Below are positions 1-8,827 of a stretch of DNA of 64,000 nucleotides, piece by piece. The first letter of the stretch is position 1. The number at the start of each line of letters is the position of its first letter. A program made the translations under genes and the position numbers. The DNA is taken from the NCBI RefSeq assembly GCF_001421485.1, contig NZ_LMKK01000002.1, positions 864,441 to 928,440 on the forward strand, given 5' to 3'. Below the pieces are notes generated by a model. That model ran no database searches. It was given only the letters and a program-made list of their open reading frames with translations, and had not been told where the DNA came from. The DNA is from Agreia sp. Leaf210. GTDB taxonomy: Bacteria > Actinomycetota > Actinomycetes > Actinomycetales > Microbacteriaceae.

Positions 1-382
1 CCTCGGAGTCACGGTGCCGCTGCTCGTTCGTCGCCTCAAAGCACCCGACCAGGGCTTTCCTCCCGGCGTCGACGAGACGGGCAAGCCGCTGTTCAGCCTG
101 GGCAAGTGGGGCATTCCGGTGAACATCATCGCCGTCGTGTACCAGATCGGCATGGTCATCAACCTGGTCTGGCCCCGCGCCGAGATCTACGACCTCACTG
201 GCGAGACCTGGTGGCTGCAGTGGAGCGCCCTGCTCTTCATCGGCGCGACCCTCGTCGTCGGCTTCCTCGTTCACCGGCACGCTCACACCCGGCACGGCGC
301 CATCAGCCTGGGCCACCTGCCGATGTCGGCGAAGCCGAGCGGCGCGCCCGCCGAGGCTGGCGCAGTCGCAACGATCGCCTAG
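1..382 (+). CDS. APC-family permease, C-terminal part (cut by window start)
   Basis: The reading frame is open from base 2 to the TAG at 380-382 and gives the last 126 residues of a membrane protein. It has two strongly hydrophobic segments (around INIIAVVYQIGMVINLVW and SALLFIGATLVVGFLVH) and a polar tail rich in Ala, Gly and Pro, as in the end of an APC (amino acid/polyamine/organocation) permease. It lies 121 bp ahead of the DUF1989/carboxylase genes, where such operons usually carry the substrate importer, so it probably imports guanidine, urea or a related amide. The N-terminus, promoter and any ykkC riboswitch lie outside the window. Confidence 0.75.
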   Translation, partial: LGVTVPLLVRRLKAPDQGFPPGVDETGKPLFSLGKWGIPVNIIAVVYQIGMVINLVWPRAEIYDLTGETWWLQWSALLFIGATLVVGFLVHRHAHTRHGAISLGHLPMSAKPSGAPAEAGAVATIA

Positions 383-421
383 CCCGGCCGCCTAGCTCGG
401 TCGCCTAGCCCGGACACCTAG
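377..421. repeat. 13-bp tandem repeat spanning the permease stop codon
   Basis: Just over three imperfect copies of a 13-bp unit of the form GCCTAGCYCGGNC run from 377 to 421. The TAG in each copy falls at 380, 393, 406 and 419; because 13 is not a multiple of three, the copies put a TAG in all three plus-strand frames. The first TAG is the stop of the permease. Confidence 0.7.
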
Positions 422-503
422 ACCCACCGCCTGGGCCGCGTCGCACGGATGCCGTGACGCGGCCCGACAGCACCCGCACCACCCGAAAGAGAGCACCACC
501 GCC

Positions 504-1352
504 ATGACCTCGATTGCCGACGATCACCAGACCGACAGCGTGCTGGCGGCGCGGGCCGACGCCCGAGCCCAGGCCGCCCGCACCGCCGACTACATGCCCT
601 ACCGACCGGCATCCACGTCGCCGGTGGTGCCCGACGGGGTCGATCGCGACAGCCTGGTCTGGGCCGAGACGGTGGCGCCCGGCGGCTACACCCATCGGGT
701 CATCGCGCGCGGCACCCGGCTGCGTCTCGATGACCCGACGGGAAGTGCCTGCGCCCACGTCATTCTATACAACGCGCTCGAGACGAACGAGCGGCTGAAC
801 GTGGCCGACACGATCAAGATCCCGTGGCAGGCGTACCTCGGCATGGGTCATCCGTTGCTCTCGGGAGACGGAAGGGCGCTGGCGAGCATCACCGCCGACA
901 CCTCCGGCCGGCACGACACGTTCTGCGGCACCAGCACCGACGAATCCGCGACGGCAAAGTACGGATCGGCAGCGCCCGAGGGGCCGTCGCCATCCGGCCG
1001 CTCGCGCTTTCTGCTCGCCGCCGCCAAGCACGGGCTCACCGGGCGCGACCTGCCGCCCAGCGTCTCGTTTTTTCAGGGCGTGCACGTCGAGGCGGATGGC
1101 GGGCTCACATTCACGGGGAGCGCCGGCGAGGGCACGCACGTCGAGCTCGTGGCCGAGCTTCCCCTGCTCGTGCTGATCGTCAACGTGCCGCATCCACTCG
1201 ATCCGGCAGACGACTACCTGGTCGGGCCCCTCCTCGTGCACGCCTGGCCGGGCGAGCCCACCCTGCCCGGAGACCCGCAGTTCACCGCGACCCCCGAGGT
1301 GAATCGCGCATATCTCAACTCGATCGACTACGCGGAGGCCCGAGGACTATGA
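504..1352 (+). CDS. DUF1989 protein, urea amidolyase-associated protein 1 (carboxyguanidine deiminase subunit)
   Basis: A 282-residue protein of the DUF1989 / urea carboxylase-associated (UAAP1) family. Family features visible are the region ETVAPGGYTHRVIARGTRLRL, followed by a GSACAHVILYNA segment and a late NVPHPLDP segment. Published work on guanidine assimilation showed that UAAP1 and UAAP2 together form a carboxyguanidine deiminase (CgdAB), which turns carboxyguanidine into allophanate plus ammonia. The ATG at 504 follows GAAAGAGAG about 15 bp upstream. The stop overlaps the next start as ATGA, so the two subunits are translationally coupled, as expected for a heteromer. Confidence 0.88.
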   Translation: MTSIADDHQTDSVLAARADARAQAARTADYMPYRPASTSPVVPDGVDRDSLVWAETVAPGGYTHRVIARGTRLRLDDPTGSACAHVILYNALETNERLNVADTIKIPWQAYLGMGHPLLSGDGRALASITADTSGRHDTFCGTSTDESATAKYGSAAPEGPSPSGRSRFLLAAAKHGLTGRDLPPSVSFFQGVHVEADGGLTFTGSAGEGTHVELVAELPLLVLIVNVPHPLDPADDYLVGPLLVHAWPGEPTLPGDPQFTATPEVNRAYLNSIDYAEARGL

Positions 1353-2164
1353 CTGCCACCACAAGCACGCCAACAAGCACCACCACGCACACCGTGGGCG
1401 ACCGCGTCATCGAGACGACAGTTCCGGTCGGCGCGCACTACTCAGACGGCACTATCCTCGACCCGAACGGCCCACTCGCGAGCGGAGCCGGAGCCGGAGC
1501 CCACGCCCACGCCCACGCCCACGCCGACGCCCACACGATCGTGATCGACGAGACCGTCGCACCGCTCGCCCCCTGGTCGGCTCGACTCCTCGCCGGCCAG
1601 ACCCTCACGATCGTAGATGTCGGTGGCAATCAGTCCGCGGACTTTCTGGTCTACAACGCGCACGACACGCTCGAGCGCTACTCGACCCCCGACACCCTGG
1701 CCTGGCAGCAGAACGCATACCTCAGGGAGGGGTCGATCCTGCGTTCGAACCTCGGCCGCCCCTTGATGACCGTGACCGGCAACGAGATCGACCGCCAAGA
1801 CACGATCGGCGGCGCCTGCTCCAAGGAGTCGAACACGCTGCGCTACGGCTTTCACACCGAACACCAGCACGGCTGCCGCGAGAACTTCCTTTCCGAAGCA
1901 GCGCGACACGGTCTGGGCGCCCGCGACCTCGTCTCGAACATCAACTGGTTCATGAACGTGCCGGTCGAGGCCGACGGCACCCTCGGCATCGTCGACGGCA
2001 TGTCTGCCCCCGGTAAGCGCGTGGCGCTGCGGGCCGAGATGGACGTGCTCGTGATCGTCTCGAACTGCCCGCAGATGAACAACCCCTGCAACGACTTCAA
2101 CTGCACTCCGCTGCGAATGATCGTGACCAGCCCGGCGCTCACGACGAAAGAGAACCACGCATGA
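1349..2164 (+). CDS. DUF1989 protein, urea amidolyase-associated protein 2 (carboxyguanidine deiminase subunit)
   Basis: A 271-residue DUF1989 protein, the UAAP2 partner of the preceding gene; start chosen at the ATGA overlap (1349). Core segments include TIVDVGGNQSADFLVYNAHD and a late NCPQMNNPCNDFNCTP stretch with two Cys residues, typical of UAAP2. Near residues 47-63 it carries an unusual Gly-Ala then Ala-His repeat encoded by a 6-bp DNA repeat (see repeat at 1487). The gene ends in an ATGA overlap with the carboxylase, so four genes from 504 to 7511 are joined by overlaps. Confidence 0.88.
   Translation: MTATTSTPTSTTTHTVGDRVIETTVPVGAHYSDGTILDPNGPLASGAGAGAHAHAHAHADAHTIVIDETVAPLAPWSARLLAGQTLTIVDVGGNQSADFLVYNAHDTLERYSTPDTLAWQQNAYLREGSILRSNLGRPLMTVTGNEIDRQDTIGGACSKESNTLRYGFHTEHQHGCRENFLSEAARHGLGARDLVSNINWFMNVPVEADGTLGIVDGMSAPGKRVALRAEMDVLVIVSNCPQMNNPCNDFNCTPLRMIVTSPALTTKENHA
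1487..1535 (+). repeat. 6-bp microsatellite encoding (Gly-Ala) and (Ala-His) repeats
   Basis: Within the UAAP2 gene, GGAGCC occurs in tandem and is followed by four consecutive GCCCAC hexamers, then GCCGAC and GCCCAC. It encodes a short Gly-Ala run followed by alternating Ala and His. Copy-number change would keep the frame and only alter the length of a His-rich linker. Confidence 0.85.
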
Positions 2165-5100
2165 CCCCCGCCTTCGACACCCTGCTCATCGCCAACCGAG
2201 GCGAGATCGCTCGCCGCATCATCCGCTCGGCTCGCACCCTCGGCCTTCGAACGGTGGCGGTCTACTCCGATGCCGACCGCGCCGCTCCCCACGTTCGCGA
2301 GGCCGACGAGGCCGTGCGGCTCGGGCCGGCGCCCGCCAAGGAGTCCTACCTCGACATCGACACGATCCTCGAGGTCTCCGAGCGACTGGGCGTGGGCGCG
2401 ATCCACCCCGGCTACGGCTTTCTCTCTGAGAACCTCGACTTCGCTCGTCGCATCGAGGCCGCCGGCATGAGCTTCATCGGCCCCACCGCCGACCAGATCG
2501 CATCGTTCGGCGAGAAGCACACGGCCAGAGAGCTGGCCGCCCGCGCCGGAGTTCCCATGTTGGCCGGCACCGGACTTCTCTCCTCGGCCGACGAGGCCGT
2601 CGCCGAGGCCGAGCGCATCGGCCTGCCCGTGATGCTCAAGGCCACGGGCGGCGGCGGCGGAATCGGCATGCAGGCCTGCACGAGCATCGACGAGGTGCGC
2701 GAGGCCTACGACCGGGTCGCCCGCCTCGGCGAGAAGAACTTCGGCTCGGCCGGAGTGTTTCTCGAGCGCCTCGTGCGCCCTGCCCGCCACGTCGAGGTGC
2801 AGCTCTTCGGCGCCGGCGACGGCCGCGTCGCCGTGATCGGCGACCGCGACTGCTCACTGCAGCGACGCAACCAGAAGGTCATCGAAGAGGCGCCCGCTCC
2901 CGCGCTTCCGGATGCCGTGCGGCGGCAACTGCACGATTCCGCCCGGTCGCTGGCGGCATCCGTCTACTACCGCTCGGCGGGCACGGTCGAATTCGTCTAC
3001 GACCCGGTGCGCGAGGAAGCCTCTTTTCTCGAGGTGAACACCCGCCTGCAGGTCGAGCACCCGGTCACCGAGGAGGTCTACGGCGTCGACCTCGTGGCCA
3101 TGATGCTGCGACTCGCCCGCGACGGCGCCGACGGCATCGATCCGGAAATCTTCACGACAGCATTCGCTCCGAGCGGCCACGCCTTCGAGGCGCGTGTCTA
3201 CGCCGAAGACCCCGATAAGAACGGTCTGCCCAGCTCGGGACTCGTCACCCACGCGGCGTTCCCCGGCTTCGGCGCCGCCGAGCTCAGCGGCGTGCGCGTC
3301 GACGGCTGGATCGAGACCGGCCTCGAGGTCTCGCCCTACTACGACCCCATGCTCGCGAAGGTGATCGCCGCGGCTCCTAGTCGCGACACCGCGCTCGACC
3401 TGCTGCGCGAGGGGCTCGACGCCAGCCGCGTCGACGGCGTCGTCACCAACCTCGGCCTGCTGCGCGCGCTCACCGACGAGACGGGCCTGCGCGCCGCCGT
3501 GCACTCCACCTCCACGCTCGATCAGACGGCAGACCCCGACCCCCGCATCGATGTTATGGATGCCGGAGCGATGACGACGGTGCAGGATCTGCCCGGGCGC
3601 ACCGAATACTGGCAGATCGGCGTGCCGCCGAGCGGCCCGATGGACTCTGTCTCGTTCTCTGAGGCGAACCTCGCCGTCGGCAATCCCGCGGGAGCGCCCG
3701 CGCTCGAGATCACCGCCACCGGCCCGACCCTGCGATTCAGCGCGCCGAGCCTGATCGCCCTGACCGGCGCACCGGCATCCGCCACCCTCGACGGCGTCGA
3801 GGTGCCGTTCTGGGAGCCGGTCGAGGCGGCCGCGGGCAGCGTGCTGACCATCGGCACGCTGCACGGCCCGGGCCAGCGCGCCTACCTCGCCGTGCGCGGA
3901 GGCATCGACGTTCCCCTCTATCTCGGCAGCGCGTCCACCTTCACGCTCGGCCAGTTCGGCGGGCACGCCGGCCGCGCCCTGCTACCCGGCGACGTGCTGC
4001 GTCCCGGCTCGCCCGATTCGGATGCCGAGCATCCGGCTTTCGCGAGCGGCACGCGCCTGTCGCTGGTCGGCGGCCCGACCCCGGCCGAGCGTCGGCCCGC
4101 GCTGACCACGAGCTGGCAGATCGGCGTGACCGAGGGGCCGCACGGCGCCCCCGACTTCTTCACCCGCGCCGACCTCGACGTCTTCTATGCGACCGACTAC
4201 GCGGTGCACTACAACTCGGCCCGAACCGGCGTGCGGCTTGACGGGCCGCGCCCGGAGTGGGCGCGGGAAGACGGTGGCGAGGCGGGCCTGCACCCCTCGA
4301 ACATCCACGACAACCCCTACGCCGTGGGCGCCATCGACTTCACCGGCGACACCCCGATCATCCTCGGTCCTGACGGCCCCAGCCTCGGCGGCTTCGTCTG
4401 CCCGGCCGTGGTCGCCAGCGGCGAGCTGTGGAAGCTCGGCCAGCTGCGCCCCGGAGACACGATCCGCTTCGTTCCCGTGCGAGAGGCCGACGCGGCCGCG
4501 CTCGACTCCGACCGCGCCTCGTTCAGCGTCAGGAGCTCGGGCGGTGACGGCGACGACGGCGTGATAGACCGGCTCGAAGCAACCGAGGCGCGCCCCTCGG
4601 TGACCTATCGCCGCGACGGCGACGACAATCTGCTCGTCGAGTACGGCGACCTCACGCTCGACCTCGGGTTGCGGATGCGCGTGCACGCGCTGATGGAGAG
4701 ACTGCAGAGCGAGTCGCCCCGCGGCGTGCTCGAGCTGACCCCCGGCATCCGCTCGCTGCAGATCCACACCGACTCCTCCGAGCTGAAGGCCACCGCGCTG
4801 GCCGGCCTGCTGCGCGAGCTGGAGAACGATATTCCTGCCACGCACGAGCTCGTCGTGCCCTCGCGCACGGTGCGACTGCCGCTGTCATGGGATGACCCCG
4901 CGACGCATCTCGCTATCGAGCGCTACATGAACGGCGTGCGCGCCGACGCTCCCTGGACCCCCTCGAACATCGACTTCATCCGCCGCATCAACGGCCTCGA
5001 CTCGGTCGACGACGTGATGAAGACCGTGTTCGACGCCACCTACCTGGTACTCGGACTCGGAGACGTCTACCTCGGCGCCCCCGTGGCCACGCCGCTCGAC

Positions 5101-5814
5101 CCGCGGCACCGACTCGTGACCACCAAGTACAACCCGGCTCGCACGTGGACGGCGGAGAACTCGGTCGGCATCGGCGGCGCCTACATGTGCATCTACGGCA
5201 TGGAGGGGCCGGGCGGCTACCAGTTCGTCGGCCGCACCGTGCAGGTCTGGAACAGATTCCGCCGCGGCGGCCTGTTCCAGGAGAACCCGTGGGCGCTGCG
5301 CTTCTTCGACCGCATCGAGTGGTACCCGGTCGGCGCCGACGAACTGCTCGAGCTGCGCGCCGAGACCGATGCCGGCCGCGGACACTACGAGACCCAAGAG
5401 GGAACGTTCGCGATCGCCGACTACCAGCGCTTCCTCGCCGAGAACGCCGGCTCGATCGCCGACTTCCGCGAAACGCAGGCCCGCGCGTTCAGCGAGGAGA
5501 AGGAGCGCTGGCGCGCATCCGGCGAATTCGACGTGCGGCCCGACGAGAAGGCGGCCGCACCGGTCGACGCGGTCGTCGTCGCCGAGGGCTCGGTCGGAGT
5601 TGCAGCTCCCTTCACCTCGACCGTGTGGCAGATCGGCGTCGAGCCGGGCCAGGCGGTGAGCGCCGGAGAGAAGCTCATGGCGCTCGAGGCCATGAAGATG
5701 GAGTCGGCGGTCGTCGCCGCGTCCGACGGCGTCGTGGGCGAGATCCACGTGCGTCCCGGCGACCAGGTCTCGCCCGGCCAGATTCTCATCTCGATCATCG
5801 GAGCAGCAGCATGA
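2161..5814 (+). CDS. Biotin-dependent urea/guanidine carboxylase
   Basis: A 1217-residue single-chain biotin carboxylase, full length for the family. Order of domains: biotin carboxylase with ATP-grasp (residues about 4-450, starting LLIANRGEIARRI, glycine-rich ATP loop KATGGGGGIGMQ), carboxyltransferase made of KipA- and KipI-like halves (about 465-1090), and a C-terminal biotinyl domain with the acceptor Lys1179 in EAMKMES. It carboxylates urea or guanidine with ATP and bicarbonate. The carboxyltransferase segment reads AIDFTGD with Asp726, where urea carboxylases that I recall have Asn (INFTGD); Asp is described for guanidine carboxylases. Start is fixed by the ATGA overlap at 2161; the end overlaps the hydrolase gene the same way. 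Confidence 0.93.
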   Translation: MTPAFDTLLIANRGEIARRIIRSARTLGLRTVAVYSDADRAAPHVREADEAVRLGPAPAKESYLDIDTILEVSERLGVGAIHPGYGFLSENLDFARRIEAAGMSFIGPTADQIASFGEKHTARELAARAGVPMLAGTGLLSSADEAVAEAERIGLPVMLKATGGGGGIGMQACTSIDEVREAYDRVARLGEKNFGSAGVFLERLVRPARHVEVQLFGAGDGRVAVIGDRDCSLQRRNQKVIEEAPAPALPDAVRRQLHDSARSLAASVYYRSAGTVEFVYDPVREEASFLEVNTRLQVEHPVTEEVYGVDLVAMMLRLARDGADGIDPEIFTTAFAPSGHAFEARVYAEDPDKNGLPSSGLVTHAAFPGFGAAELSGVRVDGWIETGLEVSPYYDPMLAKVIAAAPSRDTALDLLREGLDASRVDGVVTNLGLLRALTDETGLRAAVHSTSTLDQTADPDPRIDVMDAGAMTTVQDLPGRTEYWQIGVPPSGPMDSVSFSEANLAVGNPAGAPALEITATGPTLRFSAPSLIALTGAPASATLDGVEVPFWEPVEAAAGSVLTIGTLHGPGQRAYLAVRGGIDVPLYLGSASTFTLGQFGGHAGRALLPGDVLRPGSPDSDAEHPAFASGTRLSLVGGPTPAERRPALTTSWQIGVTEGPHGAPDFFTRADLDVFYATDYAVHYNSARTGVRLDGPRPEWAREDGGEAGLHPSNIHDNPYAVGAIDFTGDTPIILGPDGPSLGGFVCPAVVASGELWKLGQLRPGDTIRFVPVREADAAALDSDRASFSVRSSGGDGDDGVIDRLEATEARPSVTYRRDGDDNLLVEYGDLTLDLGLRMRVHALMERLQSESPRGVLELTPGIRSLQIHTDSSELKATALAGLLRELENDIPATHELVVPSRTVRLPLSWDDPATHLAIERYMNGVRADAPWTPSNIDFIRRINGLDSVDDVMKTVFDATYLVLGLGDVYLGAPVATPLDPRHRLVTTKYNPARTWTAENSVGIGGAYMCIYGMEGPGGYQFVGRTVQVWNRFRRGGLFQENPWALRFFDRIEWYPVGADELLELRAETDAGRGHYETQEGTFAIADYQRFLAENAGSIADFRETQARAFSEEKERWRASGEFDVRPDEKAAAPVDAVVVAEGSVGVAAPFTSTVWQIGVEPGQAVSAGEKLMALEAMKMESAVVAASDGVVGEIHVRPGDQVSPGQILISIIGAAA

Positions 5815-7511
5815 GCACCAGCACCGCCGTCGACAGGGTCACTGCCGCCTACGCGCGCATCCGCACCGTCGATCGTCCCGAGATCTGGATCAGCCTGCGC
5901 GACGAGCAGGATGCGCTCGACGAGGCCGCGTCGATCGACGCTCGCGTCGCAGCGGGTGAGATTCTGCCGCTGGCCGGAACGGTGGCCGCGGTCAAAGACA
6001 ATATCGACGCCGCCGGCTTCGACACGACCGCCGCCGCGCCCAGCTACCGCTATCGTCCGGATGCGGACTCGACCGCGGTCAGCCGGCTTCGCGAGGCCGG
6101 CTCGGTGGTCATCGGCAAGACCAACCTCGACCAGTTCGCCACCGGGCTCGCGGGCACCCGCAGCCCCTTCGGCGCCGTGCGCAACGCGTGGCGGCCCGAT
6201 CGCATCTCGGGCGGCTCCAGCTCGGGGTCCTCCGTGGCTGTCGCTCTCGGCATCGTCGATGTCGCGCTCGGCACCGACACCGCGGGCTCGGGCAGAGTGC
6301 CCGCCGCCCTCAACGGCATCGTCGGCGTCAAGCTCACTCGCGGCCGCATCCCGACCACGGGCGTCGTGCCCGCCTGCCGCACCCTCGACTGCGTCACCGT
6401 CTTCGCCCGCGAGGCCGGGCTCGCCTACAACACGGCAGAGTTGCTCGCCGGCCCTGACGGCATCGACCCGTTGGAGCGCACCCTCGACGAGGCGGCACGC
6501 GCCACCGCAACCGCGCTTCCCGCGCGCCCCCGCGTCGGCGTCCCGACCGCAGAGCATCTGGATGGCCTCGCCCCGGGTTGGGCCGACGCGTTCCACGCGG
6601 CGGCGGGTCGACTCGCGGCCACCGGCGTGGAGATCGTCGAGGTCGACATCGCTCCCCTGCTGCAGGCAGCGCGGATGCTCTACGAGTCGTCGTTCGTGGC
6701 CGAGCGCTACGCGGCCGTCGGCGAGCACATCGACGCGCACCGCGGGCTCATCGGAACCGACCTCGACCCGTCGGTGTCTGCGATCGTGCTCGGCGGCGCC
6801 GACCGCACGGCAGTCGAGCTCTACCGCGATCGCGAACAGCTCGACCGGCTCGGTGCAGACGCCCGAGCCGCGCTCTCCGGGTGCGACGCCCTGCTCACCC
6901 CGACCACCACGTGGCATCCGACACTCGCCGAGATCGCGGCCGACCCGATCGGTGGCAACAGCCGCATGGGGCGCTACACGAACTTCGCCAATCTGCTCGA
7001 CATGGCCTCGACCGCGGTGCCCGCCGGTGTCGTCGACGGCCTGCCCTTCGGTGTGATGATCACCGCTCCGGCCTTCCACGACCTCGCCGTGCACCAGCTG
7101 GCCGAGCGGATGCTCTCTCCGTCGATCGAGATCCTCGTCATCGGGGCACACCTCAGCGATCAGCCCCTCAATCACCAGCTCGTCTCAGCGGGCGGCTCAT
7201 TCGTGCGCAGCGTCACCACCAGCGCCGACTACGCGCTCTTCGCCCTCGACACCACCCCACCCAAGCCCGGCCTGCTTCGGGTGGCCGGCGGCGGAGCATC
7301 CGTGGCCGGCGAGATCTGGTCGCTGCCGGCATCCGGATTCGGCACGTTCGTCGCGGCCCTGCCCGCACCGATGACCATCGGGCGGGTCACCCTCGCCGAC
7401 GGCAGCTCCGTGTCGGGCTTTCTCTGCGAGCCCATCGCGACCGAGGGCGCCGAGAACATCAGCGCCCACGGAGGCTGGTTGGCGTGGCAGCGATCCCGAG
7501 CGGGCGCATGA
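5811..7511 (+). CDS. atzF: Allophanate hydrolase
   Basis: A 566-residue amidase-signature enzyme that splits allophanate into CO2 and two ammonia. The catalytic triad can be placed: Lys62 in AAVKDNI, the cis-Ser in the GGSSSGSS loop (about residues 134-141) and nucleophile Ser160 in TDTAGSGRVP. After the amidase domain (to about residue 455) follows the extra C-terminal domain of about 110 residues typical of AtzF (IEILVIGAHLSDQPLNHQL onward). The start at 5811 is the ATGA overlap with the carboxylase stop. It is the last enzyme of the operon and releases the nitrogen fed by the carboxylase and DUF1989 pair. Confidence 0.93.
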   Translation: MSTSTAVDRVTAAYARIRTVDRPEIWISLRDEQDALDEAASIDARVAAGEILPLAGTVAAVKDNIDAAGFDTTAAAPSYRYRPDADSTAVSRLREAGSVVIGKTNLDQFATGLAGTRSPFGAVRNAWRPDRISGGSSSGSSVAVALGIVDVALGTDTAGSGRVPAALNGIVGVKLTRGRIPTTGVVPACRTLDCVTVFAREAGLAYNTAELLAGPDGIDPLERTLDEAARATATALPARPRVGVPTAEHLDGLAPGWADAFHAAAGRLAATGVEIVEVDIAPLLQAARMLYESSFVAERYAAVGEHIDAHRGLIGTDLDPSVSAIVLGGADRTAVELYRDREQLDRLGADARAALSGCDALLTPTTTWHPTLAEIAADPIGGNSRMGRYTNFANLLDMASTAVPAGVVDGLPFGVMITAPAFHDLAVHQLAERMLSPSIEILVIGAHLSDQPLNHQLVSAGGSFVRSVTTSADYALFALDTTPPKPGLLRVAGGGASVAGEIWSLPASGFGTFVAALPAPMTIGRVTLADGSSVSGFLCEPIATEGAENISAHGGWLAWQRSRAGA

Positions 7512-7535
7512 CCTCTGCGCCCGGCGAGTGAGAGC

Positions 7536-8252
7536 ATGGGTCGTATGAGTTCTGTCACGACGTCGGGCAAGGCCGGCAGGCCCCGGGCCAGCGCGCCCAA
7601 GCAGAATTCCGCTCTGAGTGCGCGCGAGCAGATCCTCGACGCGGCGGCGGCGCTGTTCTCGGAGACCGGATTCTCGGGGTCGTCGACGCGCGCCATCGCC
7701 GACCGCGTGGGCATCCGGCAGCAGTCGCTCTACTACCACTTCGCCGGCAAAGACGAGATTCTCGCCGAGCTGCTCAGCGGATCGGTGCGACCGAGTATCG
7801 AGTTCGTGCAGCGCATCGAGGAACGCGTGCCCGACGAGATCACGCCGGCGGGCGCGCTGTTCGCTCTGGCCAGCATCGACGCGCGCACCCTGCGGCAGAC
7901 CCCGCACAACATCGGCACGCTCTATCTGCTCCCCGAGATCCAGGAGTCGCGCTACGACGCGTTCCGCATCGAGCGCGAGCAGCTGCGCGCGAGCTACGGC
8001 CGACTCGGCATCGCCGCGGCGCACCCCGACGTGGCGGCGACGATGGGCGAAGACCGCATCGGTGCCATTCTGATCCAGCTCGCCGAGCTCGTCATCCGGC
8101 TGCGTCGCGACGGCGACATCGCAGCGACTCCCGAAGACGACGACACGACGATCGCGGCATCGTGCCTGCGCGTCCTCGGGCTGTCGTCGGCCGAGATCGC
8201 AGCGGCCCGCGATGAGGCGAGCGCCGTGACCGAACTCGTCCCGGCCCTATGA
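7536..8252 (+). CDS. TetR-family transcriptional regulator
   Basis: A 238-residue one-domain repressor with an N-terminal TetR helix-turn-helix (about residues 28-75: REQILDAAAALFSETGFSGSSTRAIADRVGIRQQSLYYHFAGKDEIL) and a variable C-terminal ligand domain. It starts 24 bp after the allophanate hydrolase gene and is probably its operon regulator, sensing nitrogen supply or a pathway compound. Two start codons are possible, 7536 and 7545 (MSSVTTSGK); neither has a strong ribosome site. The 3' end overlaps the convergent DUF2000 gene by six bases. Confidence 0.85.
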   Translation: MGRMSSVTTSGKAGRPRASAPKQNSALSAREQILDAAAALFSETGFSGSSTRAIADRVGIRQQSLYYHFAGKDEILAELLSGSVRPSIEFVQRIEERVPDEITPAGALFALASIDARTLRQTPHNIGTLYLLPEIQESRYDAFRIEREQLRASYGRLGIAAAHPDVAATMGEDRIGAILIQLAELVIRLRRDGDIAATPEDDDTTIAASCLRVLGLSSAEIAAARDEASAVTELVPAL

Positions 8253-8726
8253 CATCAAGGGCAGCCGACCCACGATCTTGTCGATGCGGTTCTTCGGCCC
8301 GACGAGGCTGACGGCCAGATACTCGATCTCGTCGGCGCCAACCGACAACATAGCGCCGAGATACTCGTCGTAGACCCGGGTGGTCTGGGCGGCCTCGGGC
8401 ATGTCCGCCACGAAGGTCGCCTCGTGCGCCTCACCTTTCGCCCGAATGGCTCGCAGGGTCTCGGCGTCGGCGGTCAAGACCGAGCAGCCGGCCCAGGGCA
8501 GACCCGGATGCGTCTGGCCGGCCGCATCCACAGCATCCGGCCCGAGAAGGCCGCCCACCGCCGCGACCGTCGCGCCCGCCACGCACACCGCGGCGTTGAC
8601 CGCTCGCCCGGCGGGAATCGAGTCGTTGATCACGACGACCCACTTCAAACGCGCAGCTCTCGTGGGAGCAGAGGTGTCGATCTCATCGTCGGTGAAGCCG
8701 ATTGCAGAGGGCAGGGAGTCAGGCAT
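8247..8726 (-). CDS. DUF2000-family protein
   Basis: A 159-residue protein of the DUF2000 family (unknown function). Family signatures are WVVVINDSIPAGRAVNAA near the N-terminus and an ending LVGPKNRIDKIVGRLPL. The start at 8726 is preceded by a GGAG ribosome site six bases upstream, which excludes the longer upstream extension. It is divergent from an Lrp-type regulator 101 bp away, an arrangement suggesting that the regulator controls it. Confidence 0.8.
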   Translation of the reverse strand: MPDSLPSAIGFTDDEIDTSAPTRAARLKWVVVINDSIPAGRAVNAAVCVAGATVAAVGGLLGPDAVDAAGQTHPGLPWAGCSVLTADAETLRAIRAKGEAHEATFVADMPEAAQTTRVYDEYLGAMLSVGADEIEYLAVSLVGPKNRIDKIVGRLPLMS

Positions 8727-8827
8727 GAGTGCTCCGGATCGTGTGTGAACAGCAATACCGGCACAGCGTACGATCATCGATAGGTGCGGCGCTGGAATTC
8801 CGTACTTAATGCGGTGGAGGAGAGCGT

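Noticed and set aside
824..1348. N-terminal extension of the UAAP2 gene
   Set aside because: Covers most of the UAAP1 gene in another frame; the ATGA overlap start at 1349 matches the family.
1487..1535. Hexamer repeat as a CRISPR or regulatory array
   Set aside because: It is in frame inside a conserved gene and has no spacers.
2854..3966. Antisense open frame of 370 codons inside the carboxylase gene
   Set aside because: Rich in Arg, Gly and Ala without any domain; shadow of the sense gene.
5421..7175. Antisense open frame of 584 codons across the carboxylase and allophanate hydrolase genes
   Set aside because: The opposite strand encodes two enzymes with all catalytic motifs; long antisense frames are common in high-GC genes.
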